A DNA stretch of 64,000 bases from Fidelibacterota bacterium (GCA_014382015.1 JACNKN010000044.1:1-64000), one strand, 5' to 3'. Shown: positions 1-8,671, counted from the stretch's first letter. Notes: generated by a model not told the origin, from the sequence alone. Numbers and translations are program-made.

Positions 1-62
1 ATATTCTCCCCGAGCCTGCTGTGACGTAGCTCTTCTCTGATTTCAGGTGTGGTCCCGCTTAC

Positions 63-119
63 GTTCTTTTATCAAAAGAACTTCAGCGCGGTCGACTTCG
101 CTATGAGGAGCGAAGTCGA
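63..119 (-). terminator. Two hairpins just 3' of tmRNA, possible terminator region
   Basis: Immediately 3' of the tmRNA (read on the minus strand) lies a 10-bp perfect stem (92-101 with 110-119, loop of 8). It is followed by an 8-bp A/T-rich stem (63-70 with 74-81, loop ATC). There is no clear T-run after the first hairpin, so calling it a terminator is inference. These could also be copies of a palindromic intergenic repeat, since hairpin-rich intergenic elements recur elsewhere in the window. Positions 1-62 show nothing I can assign. Confidence 0.4.
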
Positions 120-120
120 G

Positions 121-470
121 TGGAGGCGGGGAGAATCGAACTCCCGTCCGAAATAGAATCACAATAAACATCTACATATTTAGTCAAGCGGATTAGGCTT
201 ACTCATAACTGCTCCGTTGACACAGCCATTATGAGCAAAGTCTGTTAATGTCTTATTCTGATATCACAGACAACAATCAGAACCAGCCTATGAAATTGAC
301 GTTCTTGAACCCGGCCATAGGCGCACCAAATCCAGAACGGGCCAGCTTAATTAAGCAGCGGCCATGTAGCCGTAATCGGCATTTATGGTTTTTCCAGGTG
401 ATTAACGAGATGCCTGGGCCTCGATATGCCATTTAAGACGATGCATATCCCGTCGAAACCGATCGCCCCC
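121..470 (-). ncRNA. ssrA: tmRNA (transfer-messenger RNA)
   Basis: This is the trans-translation RNA that rescues stalled ribosomes and tags the incomplete protein for proteolysis. On the minus strand the 5' end at 470 begins GGGGGCGATCGGTTTCGACG, the hallmark tmRNA 5' sequence. The 3' end (about 149-121) carries the tRNA-like T-arm GGGAGTTCGATTCTCCC and closes with CGCCTCC plus discriminator A. The first seven bases pair with CGCCTCC to form the acceptor stem, with one G-U pair. CCA is not encoded. The length of about 350 nt is normal for a one-piece tmRNA. A tag frame ending in Ala-Ala-Ala-stop lies at 380-351. The 62-codon plus-strand open frame across this gene is spurious. Confidence 0.96.
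351..380 (-). other. tmRNA proteolysis-tag reading frame
   Basis: Read on the minus strand, the codons GCC GAT TAC GGC TAC ATG GCC GCT GCT TAA encode A-D-Y-G-Y-M-A-A-A and a stop. The preceding codon AAT could instead be the resume codon, giving a tag starting N-A-D. The hydrophobic, alanine-rich C-terminus is what ClpXP-type proteases recognise. The frame is the only short one in this RNA ending in A-A-A-stop. The exact resume codon is inferred. Confidence 0.75.
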
Positions 471-802
471 ATTTTCAAATAACATTGGGAATTTACCCCT
501 AAAAATGGAAATGCCGCAAAATCTTCAATGTTTCCTGAAAATCCTGCGGCCACTTTCCGAAATTAAGGCTCCAAACGCCAACCCAGAGCCCTATCACTTT
601 TTCTTTTACCAACCTCTTTTATCCGAATTCTTTCATGAATCCTTCTAATGAGGTGCCCCAATATAATGGCATAGAAAAATTGAACGCAATAGGGATTCTT
701 TGTTTTTTAAACTTTTTTTCTGTAAGACCTAAAGTAGAACTTTAAGTGACGAATTTTCTTTGGGAATAAATGATAAAACCATAATTTTTCGATCCAATTT
801 TA
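471..802. other. Intergenic region between tmRNA and tRNA-Lys
   Basis: This stretch of 332 bases has no convincing coding frame. It must contain the tmRNA promoter (minus strand, just above 470) and probably the tRNA promoter near 760-800. I see no hexamers clear enough to place either. The region is A/T-rich toward 700-800 with several T-runs. No repeat or RNA structure was recognised. Confidence 0.5.
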
Positions 803-875
803 GCCCGTGTAGCTCAGTTGGTAGAGCAGGTGACTCTTAATCACTTGGCCGGGGGTTCAAATCCTCCCGCGGGCA
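803..875 (+). tRNA. tRNA-Lys, anticodon CUU
   Basis: A 73-nt cloverleaf. Acceptor GCCCGTG pairs with CGCGGGC, the D-arm is GCTC-AGTTGGTA-GAGC, the anticodon stem GGTGA/TCACT holds loop CTCTTAA with anticodon CTT, and the T-arm contains GGTTCAAATCC. The discriminator is A and CCA is not encoded. It decodes AAG. A second lysine tRNA (UUU) lies at 7564-7636. Confidence 0.96.
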
Positions 876-964
876 CAATTTCGTTCAATCGTCTCAAGTT
901 TGCTATTTATTCATACAGGCGTTAAACTTACCCCTGCCTTAATTACATATTTAGTGGAGGTCTT

Positions 965-2260
965 ATGCAGAATATCGATCGACGTCAATTTTTAGGTTCA
1001 ATCGCCAAACCAGCCGCTGTGGCTTCTGTGGTCATGACTCATCCCACATTGATGGCTAAAGCATTATCGGGAATTCGAAGTACCGCTGGAAATCCAAAAG
1101 AAATTGCCAGGGATGAATCCTACTGGCGCGAAATCCAGCAAGGGTACACGGCTGACCGCAGTATGATTAATTTGAATAATGGTGGAGTCAGTCCCTCTCC
1201 TGCGGTGGTGCAGGAAGCCATGAAAAGGCATCTCGATTTTTCCAACACATCTCCCGCCTATTCCATGTGGCGAATTCTGGAACCCCAGCGGGAACCGGTC
1301 CGCCGAAGACTGGCTCGGTTTTTTAAATGCAGTCCTGAGGAAATTGCTCTCACACGGAATGCATCAGAAGGACTGCAAATATTGCAAAATGGACTCGATT
1401 TATCTGCAAGTGATGAAGTCCTCACCACCACCCAGGATTACGGACGAATGATCAATACATTTAAGCAGCGGGAATGCCGAGATGGTATTGTAATGAAGCA
1501 ATTTAAAATTCCCGTTCCGGCAGAAAATGATAATGAAATTGTTCGTTTATTTGAAAATAATATTACATCCAAAACAAAAATGATCCTCATGTGCCACATG
1601 ATAAACCTTACCGGACAAATACTCCCCGTACAAAAAGTCGTGAAAATGGCAAGAAAGTATGATATCCCTGTACTCGTAGATGGTGCTCATGCCTTCGCAC
1701 ATTTCGATTTTGACATGGCAGATTTAGAATGTGATTATTATGCAACCAGCCTGCATAAATGGTTATGTGCTCCCCACGGTACTGGCATGCTTTATATCCG
1801 GAAAAATAAAATTCCCGAATTATGGCCGCTTCAGGCATCGGATGAATGCGGTAAGGATGATATCCGAAAATTTGAAGAAATTGGAACTCATCCTGCGGCG
1901 AATTATCTCGCCATTGGTGATGCTCTTACTTTCCACCAAGGAATCGGTAGCAAAAATAAGGAGGCCCGCCTAACCTACTTGCGAGATCGCTGGGCCAAAA
2001 GATTGTTAAAACACGATAGGATTAAACTCCATACCAGTTTAAAGCCTAAAAAAGGTTGTGCAATTGCCACGGTTCAGGTTGAAGGAATCGATACATCAGA
2101 TGTGGCTAATGCATTATGGAAGAATTATCGAATTTTTGTTGTGGCCATCAAACATGCAGAATTTGAAGGATGCCGTATTACGCCTCATGTATATACGACC
2201 ATTGAAGAAATTGACCGATTTTCCGATGCCATGGAGACTATATTAAAAAACGGCGTTTGA
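965..2260 (+). CDS. Tat-exported class V aminotransferase-fold PLP enzyme
   Basis: This is a fold-type I PLP enzyme of the class V group (cysteine desulfurase / isopenicillin N epimerase-like), predicted to act outside the cytoplasm. The N-terminus carries a twin-arginine motif D-R-R-Q-F-L-G (residues 5-11) followed by an Ala/Val-rich segment. The PLP-binding signatures are V-D-G-A-H with Asp at about 239 and S-L-H-K-W with the Schiff-base Lys at about 265. A GGAGG Shine-Dalgarno 5 bases upstream of the ATG fixes the start. The 431-aa length fits a signal peptide plus a full domain. The last base of its stop overlaps the ATG of a lipoprotein RidA, so the two are co-translated. The reaction (racemisation, lyase or desulfuration) cannot be told from sequence. 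The exported location follows from the Tat motif and its lipoprotein partner. Confidence 0.85.
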   Translation: MQNIDRRQFLGSIAKPAAVASVVMTHPTLMAKALSGIRSTAGNPKEIARDESYWREIQQGYTADRSMINLNNGGVSPSPAVVQEAMKRHLDFSNTSPAYSMWRILEPQREPVRRRLARFFKCSPEEIALTRNASEGLQILQNGLDLSASDEVLTTTQDYGRMINTFKQRECRDGIVMKQFKIPVPAENDNEIVRLFENNITSKTKMILMCHMINLTGQILPVQKVVKMARKYDIPVLVDGAHAFAHFDFDMADLECDYYATSLHKWLCAPHGTGMLYIRKNKIPELWPLQASDECGKDDIRKFEEIGTHPAANYLAIGDALTFHQGIGSKNKEARLTYLRDRWAKRLLKHDRIKLHTSLKPKKGCAIATVQVEGIDTSDVANALWKNYRIFVVAIKHAEFEGCRITPHVYTTIEEIDRFSDAMETILKNGV

Positions 2261-2706
2261 TGAAAAAAACAATCCTCTTCCTATCGATTATATTTTTCAC
2301 GGCCTGCAACAGCGAGTCCGATGAAACAAAAAAAGTGATTGTCTCCGATCAGGCACCCCAGGTTATCGGGCCCTATTCTCAGGCAATATTAGTGGATGGC
2401 ACCCTTTATCTCGCAGGACAAATTGCCCTGGATCCCGCATCAGGACAAATGGTTGAAGGCGGTATAGAAGTACAAACCCATCGTGTGATGCAAAATTTAG
2501 ATGCTGTTTTAGAAGCGGCCGGGTATCAGTTCGATGATGTGGTCCAGACGCAAGTGTTTCTATCGGATTTGAATCACTATAAAGCTATGAATTCGGTATA
2601 TGCTAAATATTTTGATAAAAGCCCTCCAGCAAGGGCAGTGGTTGAAGCAGCCAGAATTCCCCGGGATGCCTTAGTGGAAATTATGATGGTGGCTCAGCGG
2701 CCCTAA
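2260..2706 (+). CDS. Lipoprotein RidA-family (YjgF) imine/enamine deaminase
   Basis: RidA proteins hydrolyse reactive enamines and imines such as 2-aminoacrylate released by PLP enzymes. This 148-aa protein has a classic lipoprotein leader: K-K, a hydrophobic stretch, then F-F-T-A-C with the Cys at residue 16. It then has a complete RidA domain containing P-A-R-A-V-V-E and a late V-E-I, the usual carboxylate-binding Arg and conserved Glu. The leader is rare for this normally cytoplasmic family and implies membrane anchoring, probably in the periplasm. The ATG at 2260 overlaps the last base of the upstream Tat-PLP enzyme (TGATG); a TTG one codon earlier is possible. The pairing suggests the upstream enzyme produces an enamine intermediate in the periplasm. 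That is inference. Confidence 0.85.
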   Translation: MKKTILFLSIIFFTACNSESDETKKVIVSDQAPQVIGPYSQAILVDGTLYLAGQIALDPASGQMVEGGIEVQTHRVMQNLDAVLEAAGYQFDDVVQTQVFLSDLNHYKAMNSVYAKYFDKSPPARAVVEAARIPRDALVEIMMVAQRP

Positions 2707-3122
2707 TTATCGCATTCGTTTCCATCGCCATAGATTACTATTAATCCATCTGTAATCATTTCCCAATCCACTACTGAATCAATATAGCTTTCTTCAAACA
2801 TATCAGATTTCCCTCCACTGTGCAACGTGTCAAATGGGCATAGCCATCGAAACATGGGTAAGGTGATTTGTCCCATCACCTGATTCCCATTGGCGGCGGT
2901 AAATCGAATATTCTGACGATAGGATTTAAACACATTATCTGTTTGATTAATTATATTTGCGAAAAAGGATAAACCATAAGTTGTGGGAGCACCAAAGTCA
3001 CCCCCAAATTCTACTATTGTAAATTTGTCAAATTCAATTTTGGGTAATGTTTCATCAAATGGCTCAGGTTGATCTTCTTGACACCCGCAAAAAAGGGTAA
3101 TAAATAATATCCATTTTTTCAT
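2703..3122 (-). CDS. Small hypothetical lipoprotein
   Basis: This is a 139-aa protein beginning M-K-K-W-I-L-F followed by a hydrophobic run and L-F-C-G-C-Q, a lipobox-like end of a signal peptide. The rest is a soluble domain of about 120 residues with no family I recognise. An in-frame upstream start (3185) would add 21 polar residues ahead of the signal peptide, so I chose the ATG at 3122. The 3' end overlaps the RidA stop by four bases, tail to tail. Its start region diverges from queC, so the gap at 3123-3235 probably carries both promoters. It is probably a cell-envelope protein of unknown role. Confidence 0.65.
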   Translation of the reverse strand: MKKWILFITLFCGCQEDQPEPFDETLPKIEFDKFTIVEFGGDFGAPTTYGLSFFANIINQTDNVFKSYRQNIRFTAANGNQVMGQITLPMFRWLCPFDTLHSGGKSDMFEESYIDSVVDWEMITDGLIVIYGDGNECDN

Positions 3123-3235
3123 ATAGTAATGCTTTCCGCTTATTGAATTATCGCCAAGAGAAAATAAGTGATTCTGAGTCTGCATTCAAGAGTGTAATGA
3201 TGTGTAATTTCATCCCTCAAATAATATAAATAAAT

Positions 3236-3922
3236 ATGAAAAAAGCAGTTATTTTATTATCAGGCGGATTGGATTCCGCCACATGTTTAGCCCTGGCAAA
3301 AAAGGAAGGCTTTTCTACCTATGCCCTTTCATTTCATTATGGCCAGCGTCATAATTCTGAAATAGATGCAGCTCGCGCCATCGCGAAATCTCTGGGCGCA
3401 GTGGAACACATCATTTCAGAAATAGACTTAAGTGCATTTGGCGGGTCCGCTTTAACCGATGAAATTGATGTACCCAAAGATCGGGATGCATCTATTCTTT
3501 CCGATAAAATACCTGTGACTTATGTTCCTGCAAGAAATACCATTTTCCTTTCATTCGCCCTTGCCTATGCAGAAGTACTTGATGCCAATGATATATTTAT
3601 CGGCGTGAATGCGTTGGACTACAGCGGATATCCTGATTGCCGCTCTGAATATATCGCATCGTTTCAAACCATGGCGAACCTGGCAACGAAATCCGGAGTC
3701 GAAGGCGACGGAAACCTGATAATCCATACCCCGTTGATTAATATGAACAAAGCTGAGATTATCCAATTGGGAATCAAAATGGGTGTGGATTATGGTCTGA
3801 CTCGTTCATGTTATGATCCTTTTGAAAACGGAAATCCCTGTGGACATTGTGATGCATGTCAACTTCGCCTGAAAGGGTTTGAAGAAGCGGGGCTTAACGA
3901 TCCATTGAATTATGCCTATTGA
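3236..3922 (+). CDS. queC: 7-cyano-7-deazaguanine (preQ0) synthase
   Basis: QueC converts 7-carboxy-7-deazaguanine to preQ0 with ATP and ammonia in the queuosine tRNA-modification pathway. The N-terminus has the PP-loop S-G-G-L-D-S (residues 9-14). The C-terminus has the zinc cluster C-Y-D-P...C-G-H-C-D-A-C. The length of 228 aa is normal. It is the first gene of a plus-strand cluster queC, queE, queD, PLP enzyme, queF, upp. The gap to queE (84 bases) holds a hairpin that covers the queE ribosome-binding site. The start ATG follows an A/T-rich leader with no strong Shine-Dalgarno. Confidence 0.95.
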   Translation: MKKAVILLSGGLDSATCLALAKKEGFSTYALSFHYGQRHNSEIDAARAIAKSLGAVEHIISEIDLSAFGGSALTDEIDVPKDRDASILSDKIPVTYVPARNTIFLSFALAYAEVLDANDIFIGVNALDYSGYPDCRSEYIASFQTMANLATKSGVEGDGNLIIHTPLINMNKAEIIQLGIKMGVDYGLTRSCYDPFENGNPCGHCDACQLRLKGFEEAGLNDPLNYAY

Positions 3923-3958
3923 TAATGATAAGAACAGGTTTTATTTACCCCTCTTTAA

Positions 3959-3999
3959 TTCTCCCCACCGACCTTCGGTACGGGACGGGCTGGGGAGAA
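3959..3999 (+). promoter_or_regulatory. Hairpin sequestering the queE ribosome-binding site
   Basis: The segment TTCTCCCCA (3959-3967) is perfectly complementary to TGGGGAGAA (3991-3999), a 9-bp stem. Within the loop, ACCGA (3967-3971) can pair with TCGGT (3975-3979). The 3' arm contains GGGGAG, the likely Shine-Dalgarno of queE (ATG at 4007), so folding would hide it. This could reduce queE translation relative to queC, or the element could be a palindromic intergenic repeat. No preQ1-riboswitch signature was seen. Confidence 0.5.
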
Positions 4000-4006
4000 A
4001 ATTCAA

Positions 4007-4654
4007 ATGGATCATAACAAGATGTATTCAGTTAAAGAAGTCTATTACACCATCCAAGGAGAAGGATATCACACAGGCCGCCCAGCGGTATTTATCCGTT
4101 TTTCCGGTTGCAACCTTTGGTCCGGATTAGAGAAAGATCGGGACAAAGCAGTCTGTAATTTTTGTGACACGAACTTTGTGGGAACCAATGGGCCCGGCGG
4201 CGGGAAGTTTATGTCCGCTGATAAACTGGCTATCCATGCCCGTCAATTTTGGCCTAAAGAATCACATATGAATCCATTTGTTGTTTGCACCGGCGGAGAA
4301 CCCCTCCTGCAAATGGACGACGGTTTTGTAACTGCATTTCATCAAAAGGGGTTTGAAATTGCCATAGAAACCAATGGCACAATCCTGCCCCCAAAAGGAA
4401 TTGACTGGATTTGTGTCAGTCCGAAAATGGGCAGCACCCTATTGCTGAAAAATGGAGATGAGTTAAAATTAGTATTTCCTCAACCAGATGGAGACCCTAT
4501 GCAATTTGAACATTTGGAATTTGAACATTTTTCCCTTCAGCCCATGGATGGCCCGCATCAGGTAAAAAATACAGAAAAAACAGTCACGTATTGTCATAAA
4601 CATCCCCATTGGAGGGTGAGCCTTCAAACACATAAATTTTTGGGTATACCCTAA
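4007..4654 (+). CDS. queE: 7-carboxy-7-deazaguanine synthase (radical SAM)
   Basis: QueE is the radical-SAM enzyme that makes 7-carboxy-7-deazaguanine from 6-carboxytetrahydropterin. The iron-sulfur ligands are spaced C-x14-C-x2-C (C35, C50, C53). This is the variant cluster motif of the E. coli-type QueE subgroup rather than the common C-x3-C-x2-C. The signatures Y-Y-T-I-Q-G-E-G (13-20) and C-T-G-G-E-P-L-L (substrate and SAM region) are present. At 215 aa it is a compact family member. GGGGAG 9 bases upstream of the ATG supports the start, although an internal Met at residue 6 also fits. It lies between queC and queD. Confidence 0.94.
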   Translation: MDHNKMYSVKEVYYTIQGEGYHTGRPAVFIRFSGCNLWSGLEKDRDKAVCNFCDTNFVGTNGPGGGKFMSADKLAIHARQFWPKESHMNPFVVCTGGEPLLQMDDGFVTAFHQKGFEIAIETNGTILPPKGIDWICVSPKMGSTLLLKNGDELKLVFPQPDGDPMQFEHLEFEHFSLQPMDGPHQVKNTEKTVTYCHKHPHWRVSLQTHKFLGIP

Positions 4655-4662
4655 AGGATAAA

Positions 4663-5025
4663 ATGGAAATTTATAAAGATATTACATTTGAGGCTGCCCA
4701 CCTCCTGCCCAACGTACCAGAAAATCATAAATGCCGGCGGCTCCATGGCCATTCGTTTAAAGTGCGTATCACGTTAGATGGTCCTGTAGATTCATCCATT
4801 GGCTGGGTGGAAGATTTTGGTGATGTGAAAACAGCCTTCGATCCGATCTACCATCAACTGGATCACCATTACTTGAATGAAATAGAAGGACTTGAAAATC
4901 CAACCAGTGAAATTCTGGTTAAATGGATTTGGAATCGATTAAAACCAAACCTGGATTTTCTTTCTGCAATTGAAGTGAAAGAAACCTGCACAACAGGATG
5001 CATATATCGAGGTGAAAATGACTGA
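4663..5025 (+). CDS. queD: 6-carboxytetrahydropterin synthase
   Basis: QueD turns dihydroneopterin triphosphate into 6-carboxytetrahydropterin, the first committed queuosine step. The zinc and active-site residues are visible: F-E-A-A-H near residue 12, then [11 protein letters not shown], which carries the catalytic Cys and two zinc His. D-H-H-Y-L-N and a late Glu are also present. The length of 120 aa is typical. It starts 8 bases after queE and its stop overlaps the start of the next gene, indicating a single transcript. Confidence 0.95.
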   Translation: MEIYKDITFEAAHLLPNVPENHKCRRLHGHSFKVRITLDGPVDSSIGWVEDFGDVKTAFDPIYHQLDHHYLNEIEGLENPTSEILVKWIWNRLKPNLDFLSAIEVKETCTTGCIYRGEND

Positions 5026-6421
5026 CAAAAAAGAAAACCAACATAGAACAGATCAATCCAAACGAACATTCTTAAAAAAAATCAGTCTCGGTTTTTCAGG
5101 GTTGTTTTATTTTTTATCCATTGGTAAATCCAATACCATCAAAAGTGCAACGAGCACCCTAATTCCTAATAATTTGTCTAAAATGAGCTGGGAAAATATT
5201 CGCAGTCAATTTCAGTTACATAAAAATTTGATTTATTTCAATACGGGAACAGAAGGATCCATTCCAAAACATGTCTTTGATCGTTTTGTTTCAGATTTAA
5301 AAACGTTTACCGCCAAACCAACGGAAGCTGCTTTTCTGGATGAAAATTTTAATTATTACCAGGAAATGAATCGAGAGAAAATGGCACGATTCGTCGGTGC
5401 ATCAAAAGATGAAATTGTCCTGACAAGCAACACAACCATGGGGTTAAATACCGTTCTTTTTGGATTGGATTATGAAAAAGATGATGAAATAATCACAACA
5501 CTTCACGATCATATTGCAGAATCATCCCCGGCAAATATTTTGGCTAAACGACGGGGAATCCATTTAACAGAACTTGCGCTTCCATCCCCGGCCAAAAGTA
5601 AAAAACAAATTATTGATCTTTTTAAGCAAGCCATTAATCACAGCCAGCACAAACCGAAAATCTTATTAATCTGCAATATCAACTATACGACCGGGCTAAG
5701 AATGCCGGTGAAGGAATTATGTTTGCTCGCTCGAAAACATAACATGGTTTCTGTTGTAGATGGAGCCCATGCCTTGGGAATGTTTCCTTTAAATTTGCGC
5801 CGATTGGGGTGTGATTTCTATTCTACTTCAGGACATAAATGGTTAAACGGCCTCCCTGGGACGGGTGTTCTATTTATTAGAGACGGAGAAAAAAATAGTA
5901 AAAACCTTTGGCCTGTTCTTTCTGAATTTTATGATTTTCGGGATGAAGATGGGAAACTTTACGATATTGCAACCCAGATGCAGCTCCGAGGGCAAAATAA
6001 TACACCGGCTTTTTCTGCCATGGTCGCTGCTGCGGAATATCAAAATAGCATTGGAAAGAAAAAAATTGAAAAACGGATATTAGAACTCAATGATTATTTG
6101 AAGAAAAGAATTGTAGAAACCTGGGGTAAAAAGAGTTTGATTTCACCCCATACCGGCCGCAAAGAATTATCCTCTGGTTTGGCCAGTTTCATTCCAAAAT
6201 ATAATAAGCGGTTTAACCTAAATTTCATTACTTCCATACCGGATGTGCTGGCGGATGAATTTGGAATTAGAATTCGTTACATTGAATTTTTCAATACGAA
6301 ATCTGATGAAAGACATAATCAAAAAACCTATGCACTTCGCGTATCAACCCATATTTTCAATAACAAAGATCAAATAAATAAGCTTATTGATGCAACAAAC
6401 ACAATTCTTAATCGAGGTTAA
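5018..6421 (+). CDS. Exported class V aminotransferase-fold PLP enzyme inside que cluster
   Basis: A second PLP enzyme of the same group as the one at 965-2260. The PLP signatures are V-D-G-A-H with Asp at about 248 and S-G-H-K-W with Lys at about 274. The N-terminus has S-K-R-T-F-L-K-K followed by a hydrophobic segment. This is a Tat-like motif with Lys in place of the first Arg, so export is probable but less certain than for its paralogue. The ATG at 5018 lies just behind GAGGTG; a GTG at 5012 is in frame. It overlaps the queD stop and is 2 bases from queF. No queuosine step needs such an enzyme, so its role there is unknown. There is no RidA gene next to this copy. Confidence 0.8.
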   Translation: MTDKKENQHRTDQSKRTFLKKISLGFSGLFYFLSIGKSNTIKSATSTLIPNNLSKMSWENIRSQFQLHKNLIYFNTGTEGSIPKHVFDRFVSDLKTFTAKPTEAAFLDENFNYYQEMNREKMARFVGASKDEIVLTSNTTMGLNTVLFGLDYEKDDEIITTLHDHIAESSPANILAKRRGIHLTELALPSPAKSKKQIIDLFKQAINHSQHKPKILLICNINYTTGLRMPVKELCLLARKHNMVSVVDGAHALGMFPLNLRRLGCDFYSTSGHKWLNGLPGTGVLFIRDGEKNSKNLWPVLSEFYDFRDEDGKLYDIATQMQLRGQNNTPAFSAMVAAAEYQNSIGKKKIEKRILELNDYLKKRIVETWGKKSLISPHTGRKELSSGLASFIPKYNKRFNLNFITSIPDVLADEFGIRIRYIEFFNTKSDERHNQKTYALRVSTHIFNNKDQINKLIDATNTILNRG

Positions 6422-6423
6422 CC

Positions 6424-6813
6424 ATGGCTAAGGCAGACGGTAAAATATTTTCATTTGAAGGTGAAGATCACATCCAACCTGAACTCATGGAAACGTTTCC
6501 ATTTGACAGCCCAAACCAATATATCATGACGGAAACAGACGAATTCAGTGCGGTCTGCCCTTTCAGCGGACTTCCGGATTTGGCCTATGTCAAAATCGAA
6601 TATTTCCCCACGGGTGGAAAATGTATTGAGTTGAAATCACTGAAATATTATTTTATCAGTTTTCGAAATGTCGGCATTTTTCAAGAGGGTGCTACAAAGC
6701 GGATTTACAATGATTTAAAAAATGTTTTAGATACAGAAAAAATCCGCATTACCACGATTTATAATACCCGGGGTGGTTTTGATACCACCTGCATGGAAGG
6801 GACCCTGGATTAA
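6424..6813 (+). CDS. queF: NADPH-dependent preQ0 reductase
   Basis: QueF reduces the nitrile of preQ0 to the aminomethyl group of preQ1, the last step before insertion into tRNA. The short unimodular type is clear at 129 aa. [13 protein letters not shown] carries the nucleophilic Cys that forms the thioimide, and [14 protein letters not shown] is the QueF signature. It starts two bases after the PLP enzyme. With queC, queE and queD it completes preQ1 synthesis from dihydroneopterin triphosphate. Confidence 0.95.
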   Translation: MAKADGKIFSFEGEDHIQPELMETFPFDSPNQYIMTETDEFSAVCPFSGLPDLAYVKIEYFPTGGKCIELKSLKYYFISFRNVGIFQEGATKRIYNDLKNVLDTEKIRITTIYNTRGGFDTTCMEGTLD

Positions 6814-6836
6814 AATCGGATGAAAAAAGTAAACCT

Positions 6837-7475
6837 GTGAAAACATTCAGCAATTTTCATGTCATTGACCATCCGCTTATTCAGCATAAGATAACTTTAA
6901 TTCGAGATAAATCTACCGGGCCAAAAGTATTCCGGGAGTTGGTGAAGGAAGTTGCTACCCTTGTTGCTTTTGAACTCACTCGAGGATTAGCAGCAACCAC
7001 GACAAAAATTGAAACACCTTTAACAACGACAACTGGGCAAATCGTTTCCGGGAAGGATGTTGTGCTCGTTCCTGTTTTAAGGGCCGGTTTGGGAATGGTT
7101 GATGGTCTTTTAAATTTAATCCCCAACGCCCGGGTTGGTTACGTGGGGATGGAACGTGACGAAAAAACATTACAACCGGTTCATTATTATTTTAAAATTC
7201 CGCCCCATCCCGAAAAGCGGGATTATATTCTCATTGATCCCATGCTGGCCACTGGCGGCACGGCTATTGCAACAGCGAACAGTCTAAAAGAACTTGGGAT
7301 TACTCGAATCAAATTTATGTGCTTGATCGCTGCACCGGAAGGTGTAGAAGCATTTTGCAGTGTTCATTCGGATATTGATGTTTATTGTGCGTCGCTTGAT
7401 GAGAAATTAAATGAAAATAAATATATTCTTCCCGGGCTGGGTGATGCAGGGGATAGATTATTCGGTACAGAATAA
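6837..7475 (+). CDS. upp: Uracil phosphoribosyltransferase
   Basis: This enzyme salvages uracil with PRPP to make UMP in the cytoplasm. The PRPP-binding loop is seen in [12 protein letters not shown]. The N-terminal half has [10 protein letters not shown], typical of Upp, and the C-terminus ends with [13 protein letters not shown]. The length of 212 aa is normal. The start is GTG at 6837; an upstream ATG frame stops at once. It lies 23 bases after queF and probably ends the que transcript, with tRNA-Lys downstream. Confidence 0.95.
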   Translation: MKTFSNFHVIDHPLIQHKITLIRDKSTGPKVFRELVKEVATLVAFELTRGLAATTTKIETPLTTTTGQIVSGKDVVLVPVLRAGLGMVDGLLNLIPNARVGYVGMERDEKTLQPVHYYFKIPPHPEKRDYILIDPMLATGGTAIATANSLKELGITRIKFMCLIAAPEGVEAFCSVHSDIDVYCASLDEKLNENKYILPGLGDAGDRLFGTE

Positions 7476-7563
7476 AACTTTTTGAAGACATTTTTCTCCT
7501 ATTGTTGTTTAAAAAATATTGTAATTTTGCCACCGCTTTTTTAAGCAAATCCAACTCTTTGGA

Positions 7564-7636
7564 GATCCGGTAGCTCAGTTGGTAGAGCAGTGGCCTTTTA
7601 AGCCATTGGTCGTGAGTTCGAGTCTCACCCGGATCA
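7564..7636 (+). tRNA. tRNA-Lys, anticodon UUU
   Basis: A 73-nt cloverleaf. Acceptor GATCCGG pairs with CCGGATC, the D-arm is GCTC-AGTTGGTA-GAGC, the anticodon stem GTGGC/GCCAT holds loop CTTTTAA with anticodon TTT, and the T-arm contains GAGTTCGAGTCTC. The discriminator is A with no encoded CCA. It reads AAA and AAG. An intrinsic terminator follows 9 bases later. Confidence 0.96.
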
Positions 7637-7644
7637 CAACAATT

Positions 7645-7671
7645 AAAAGCTCCCCAACAGGGGGCTTTTTT
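7645..7671 (+). terminator. Rho-independent terminator after tRNA-Lys
   Basis: AAAAGCTCCCC pairs with GGGGGCTTTT around the loop AACA, an 11-bp stem including one G-T pair, followed by a T-run. It ends the tRNA transcript. The A-run on the left arm means it could also work for the minus-strand gene that ends at 7687. Confidence 0.85.
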
Positions 7672-7686
7672 GTTTTATAGATATTT

Positions 7687-8602
7687 TTAATAATTAAATA
7701 TACTATTCCCATATTTTACGTCACCAGTGTTTGTATTTAAATCTCGGAAAACACCCACAAAACTATAGGGGATTTTATAATATTTGACAAAGGTCCGCGC
7801 GCGGCTGCCCTTTTTAAAAAACGGTTGGAAATTGATACCCATGGTTAACCCCACAACCCGCTGCTTAATTGTCTCCAATTCACCACTATACCCCCTGGAA
7901 TAATAACTCAGCCCCACTTGCAAATAATCCAGCGGATTTGGTTCGGTTTGGTGAAACAATTTCCTCAGGCCTTTCCCATTCACTTCCAGGGTAATCATTT
8001 GCCCTGCATAATCCGTGGTAAAATCCCTTTTTACCTTATCCCGAAAATCGCTAGAGGGAATATAGGACCAATCCAAATGAATGATTTCATCCAAGGTGGG
8101 ATGAAGATATAAATAGGCACCTAACCCACTACCCAATAGGTTAAAAAGAATATCTTCTGTGGATGCATTATAGTCTGTATATCCGTCTAATAATTCTATA
8201 ATTACACCATTGAATGCGGGGATCGTAAACCCCCAGAAGGCAGAGGCTTTTTTTGAAAATCCATGGCGTTCATAATTATGAATCAAGGCGCGGGTTAATA
8301 AATTCCATGTATATGCATGACCTAATTTATCCGCACCTCCATTATATGAATTTTTTCCAAACCAGCCTTCATTCTCAACGGCAAACTCTCCGGTCCATCG
8401 TTCAGAATAATTCCAGAAAATTGCACCGCCAATAATGATGCCTCCTTGAATTGCCAGGGAATAATAGTGAGCCCTGGGATCCGGTTGATAAAGATTTATG
8501 TTGGATGTAACTTCGTTTTGAGGCGGCGTTTGGCTAATTAGACCACCAATGCAGGTAAAACATAATCCTATTTTTATGGCTTTATTTTTTATAATAATTC
8601 AT
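7687..8602 (-). pseudogene. DUF2279-like envelope protein with displaced 5' end (frameshift or rare start)
   Basis: The obvious open frame (TTG at 8286, 199 aa) is only the C-terminal part. The same frame stays open upstream to a stop at 8601-8599 and encodes about 104 more residues. These include a hydrophobic leader and a G-A-D-K-L-G-H-A-Y-T segment, the D-K-x-G-H core I associate with DUF2279/YfiM-type membrane proteins. No ATG, GTG or TTG lies in that extension. An ATG at 8602-8600 is one frame off, and removing one base from the six-A run at 8590-8585 would join it into a normal signal-peptide start. So this is a sequencing error, a real frameshift, a slippery start or a rare ATT/ATA start. 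Function is unknown. It was rated pseudogene only because of the broken start. Confidence 0.6.
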
Positions 8603-8671
8603 TCCCAAAATAAATTGAATCCCAAATTACAACGAATCTGGCTAAATCAAAAAATGTCCCCTTTAGATGAA

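Noticed and set aside
1-90. Minus-strand open frame reading out of the tmRNA 3' flank
   Set aside because: It has no start codon outside the tmRNA and crosses two perfect hairpins; it is more likely flanking non-coding DNA.
248-436. 62-codon plus-strand open frame
   Set aside because: It lies inside the tmRNA gene on the opposite strand, and the conserved tmRNA ends explain the sequence.
3912-4130. 72-codon frame across the queC-queE gap
   Set aside because: It overlaps both genes out of frame and runs through the hairpin; there are no homologous features.
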